NCBI GenBank assembly: GCA_947577185.1
Contig: CANPUE010000017.1
Coordinates: forward strand, 1-45,131
DNA from: an uncultured Lachnospiraceae bacterium
Lineage (GTDB): Bacteria; Bacillota; Clostridia; Lachnospirales; Lachnospiraceae
DNA length: 45,131 bases
Direction: 5' to 3'
Shown: in pieces, positions 43,934 through 45,131 of the stretch
Layout: every line of letters starts with the position of its first letter
Numbering within the stretch: position 1 is the first letter of the stretch
The notes under the pieces: generated by a model
The model's database searches: none
What the model was told of the DNA's origin: nothing
Seen by the model: the letters and a program-made list of their open reading frames with translations, nothing else
Translations under genes and position numbers: made by a program

Positions 43934-44598
43934 ATGATGTACCCCTGCCGATGCTTTGTTTTAATAAAATCAGTCACCCCAATGACAGACAGCTTATCAC
44001 GAATCCGATTGATATTAACGCTCAGCGCATTATCATCCACATAAAGCTGATTATCCCATAAATACTCCACAATATCAGTGCGCATGCAGATTGTCCCGGC
44101 ATGTTTGAACAGATAGTACAATATTTTCAGCTCGTTTTTGGTTAAATCTACCTGCTGCCCTGCATGCTCTATTTTGCCGCTCTCTAAATGCAGAGTAATC
44201 CCATCACAGGATAACGCCTCCTGCTCTGCCGCGGGATATGCCCGTTTTAGCAAAGAAGCTGTTTTCGCCAGAAGAATCGCTGTATTATATGGTTTTGTAA
44301 CAAATGCATCCCCTCCCAGCATAATGCTGTTCAGCTCATCCATGTCTGTATTACAGCTTGTAACAAAAATGATCGGCACATTGGAAAAAGTGCGTATTTG
44401 CGAGCATACTGTGAAACCATCATTTCCGGGCAGCTTTATATCCAAAAGAATCAAATGGGGCTGAAAAGACTTCACCTGCTCCATGGCAACCGGGAACTCA
44501 TTGATCGTTTCCGCTTCATAACCATTTCCAGCCAACAGGTTCCTTAACTGTGTCTGTATCACAGAGTCATCTTCAATGATAAGTATTCTATGCTTCAT
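43930..44598 (-). CDS. BceR-type OmpR-family response regulator
   Basis: The 222-residue protein has a receiver domain (about 1-120) with acidic residues EDD near the start, the phospho-acceptor Asp52 in LILLDIKLPGNDG and the Lys in VTKPYN. A C-terminal winged helix (about 130-222) has LTKNELKILYYLFKHAG and VDDNALSVNINRIRDKL. GGAGG lies 7 nt before the ATG. It probably controls the downstream permease promoter, as in peptide-antibiotic resistance modules. Confidence 0.92.
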   Translation of the reverse strand: MKHRILIIEDDSVIQTQLRNLLAGNGYEAETINEFPVAMEQVKSFQPHLILLDIKLPGNDGFTVCSQIRTFSNVPIIFVTSCNTDMDELNSIMLGGDAFVTKPYNTAILLAKTASLLKRAYPAAEQEALSCDGITLHLESGKIEHAGQQVDLTKNELKILYYLFKHAGTICMRTDIVEYLWDNQLYVDDNALSVNINRIRDKLSVIGVTDFIKTKHRQGYII

Positions 44599-44658
44599 GT
44601 TCCTGCCTCCGGGTTCATTCTATCGTAACAGCCTGTATTTTTAACCTGATCATCCATG

Positions 44659-44867
44659 TCAGAGCAGTTTACTGCGATGACACGCGATGAAAAATTCGTC
44701 TGTATGAAATAAAAATACAATGTACCGCCCATTCTCTATGGGAAAATATGTCCTCCGGGTAAAGTCAAACCTTTCCAGTCATCTTTTAATCTGTTTTGTA
44801 AAAGATATTGATCATTTTGATGAATCAGGCATAAAACCGTTAATTCGACATTTTCAGTTCTCTGCAT
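44659..44867 (-). pseudogene. Nudix hydrolase pseudogene (internal deletion and frameshift)
   Basis: From ATG 44867 a frame reads MQRTENVELTVLCLI, then DWKGLTLPGGHI and stops at 44736. The first glycines of a Nudix box are present, but the rest (the RExxEExG core) is missing. In a shifted frame the sequence continues FPIENGRYIVFLFHTDEFF, typical of the strand after the Nudix box, before stopping at 44659. This is best explained by loss of about 40-50 codons out of frame. The start overlaps the stop of the upstream Nudix-like gene by 14 nt. Confidence 0.65.
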
Positions 44868-45131
44868 GCGCTATACCTCCACATTCAAAATAGCCCTCCT
44901 GTATCAATAATTCCAATACAAGCGCCTCCCGTTCCAACATTACCTGAGTGAAATCATCCAGTATAGTTTCCCTGTTTACATCTATTGCAAGCTTCGGCTC
45001 CGGAAATTCAAGCGTAAAGCCTTCATCTGCTTCATACCTGTCCAAATTTTGTTGTTTGATATCCTCTTTCACGCAGCACAGGAAATAATAATTATCCTGT
45101 ATAAAAATATCCTCTTTTGTACCTTTCTGAA
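44854..45131 (-). CDS. C-terminal part of a second Nudix-like hydrolase (runs off the right edge)
   Basis: The minus-strand frame is open from the window edge to a TGA at 44854, giving 91 codons that include DRYEADEGFTLEFPEPKLA and LEREALVLELLIQEGYF. This acidic GFTLEF plus terminal EREALVLELL pattern is typical of the C-terminal third of Firmicute Nudix (MutT/8-oxo-dGTP-type) proteins. The Nudix box itself would lie outside the window, so the call rests on these C-terminal blocks. An internal GTG at 45072 is probably not the true start because coding similarity continues upstream of it. Confidence 0.55.
   Translation of the reverse strand, partial: QKGTKEDIFIQDNYYFLCCVKEDIKQQNLDRYEADEGFTLEFPEPKLAIDVNRETILDDFTQVMLEREALVLELLIQEGYFECGGIAHAEN

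Noticed and set aside
1..45131. tRNA or rRNA genes, insertion sequences or prophage
   Set aside because: No cloverleaf-like genes, rRNA stretches, transposase or integrase frames were seen on either strand.

Overview
The window is a chromosomal segment from a low-to-medium GC Firmicute, most likely a Lachnospiraceae (Clostridia). The evidence is a full S10-spc-alpha ribosomal cluster with a KOW RNA-binding protein between map and infA, a zinc-binding type Z S14, an unusually long L17, ECF transporter genes tied to the cluster, and BceRS-type regulation. Genus and species cannot be fixed from the sequence alone. Nearly all of the housekeeping region reads on the minus strand. Region 1 (1-1500): a fragment of a small ribbon-helix-helix-like protein at the left edge, then rplM-rpsI with a consensus sigma-A promoter, a roughly 240-nt leader and a terminator. 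Region 2 (1.6-10.6 kb): the usual Firmicute run rplQ-ecfA1-ecfA2-ecfT-truA-rplM-rpsI is present but interrupted twice. A plus-strand GT2 glycosyltransferase lies between truA and rplM. A 4.3-kb block (M15 peptidase, orphan-type ECF S component, GH2 glycosidase) lies between rplQ and ecfA1, and ecfA1 has its own promoter there. Region 3 (10.8-28.0 kb): rpsJ to rplQ, 32 genes in canonical order. Transcription starts at a promoter before rpsJ with a structured leader, and there is a second strong promoter before rpmJ. Several gaps between genes are unusually long and structured: three homologous paired-hairpin elements follow the stop codons of rplW, rplB and rpsH, and a three-copy 41-bp tandem repeat lies between rpsK and rpsD.

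Region 4 (28.1-30.3 kb, plus strand): a likely operon of a histidine phosphatase, an RlmI-like methyltransferase and a pyridoxamine-phosphate-oxidase-like flavoprotein. Region 5 (30.3-34.0 kb, minus): two membrane-protein operons, one of TraX, DUF2752 and a Q/Y/N/G-rich small membrane protein, the other of a PadR regulator with a HAAS/DUF3887-like anchored protein and a DUF1648 protein. Region 6 (34.1-40.3 kb, minus): a threonine-aldolase-like PLP enzyme, a PanE/ApbA-like reductase, a REC-HD-GYP c-di-GMP effector, a DUF342/FapA-like protein with an N-terminal array of eight exact 26-residue repeats, and a GNAT acetyltransferase. Region 7 (40.5-45.1 kb, minus): a BceRS-type two-component system and a BceB-type permease. 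Their ATPase gene survives only as a 46-codon remnant. Upstream of them is a Nudix pseudogene and the end of a second Nudix gene running off the window.

No complete new defence or mobile system was found. The most unusual signals are the repeated paired-hairpin RNA element inside the ribosomal operon, the tandem repeat next to rpsD, the repeat-array/DUF342 fusion, and two neighbouring internal-deletion gene remnants at the right end.
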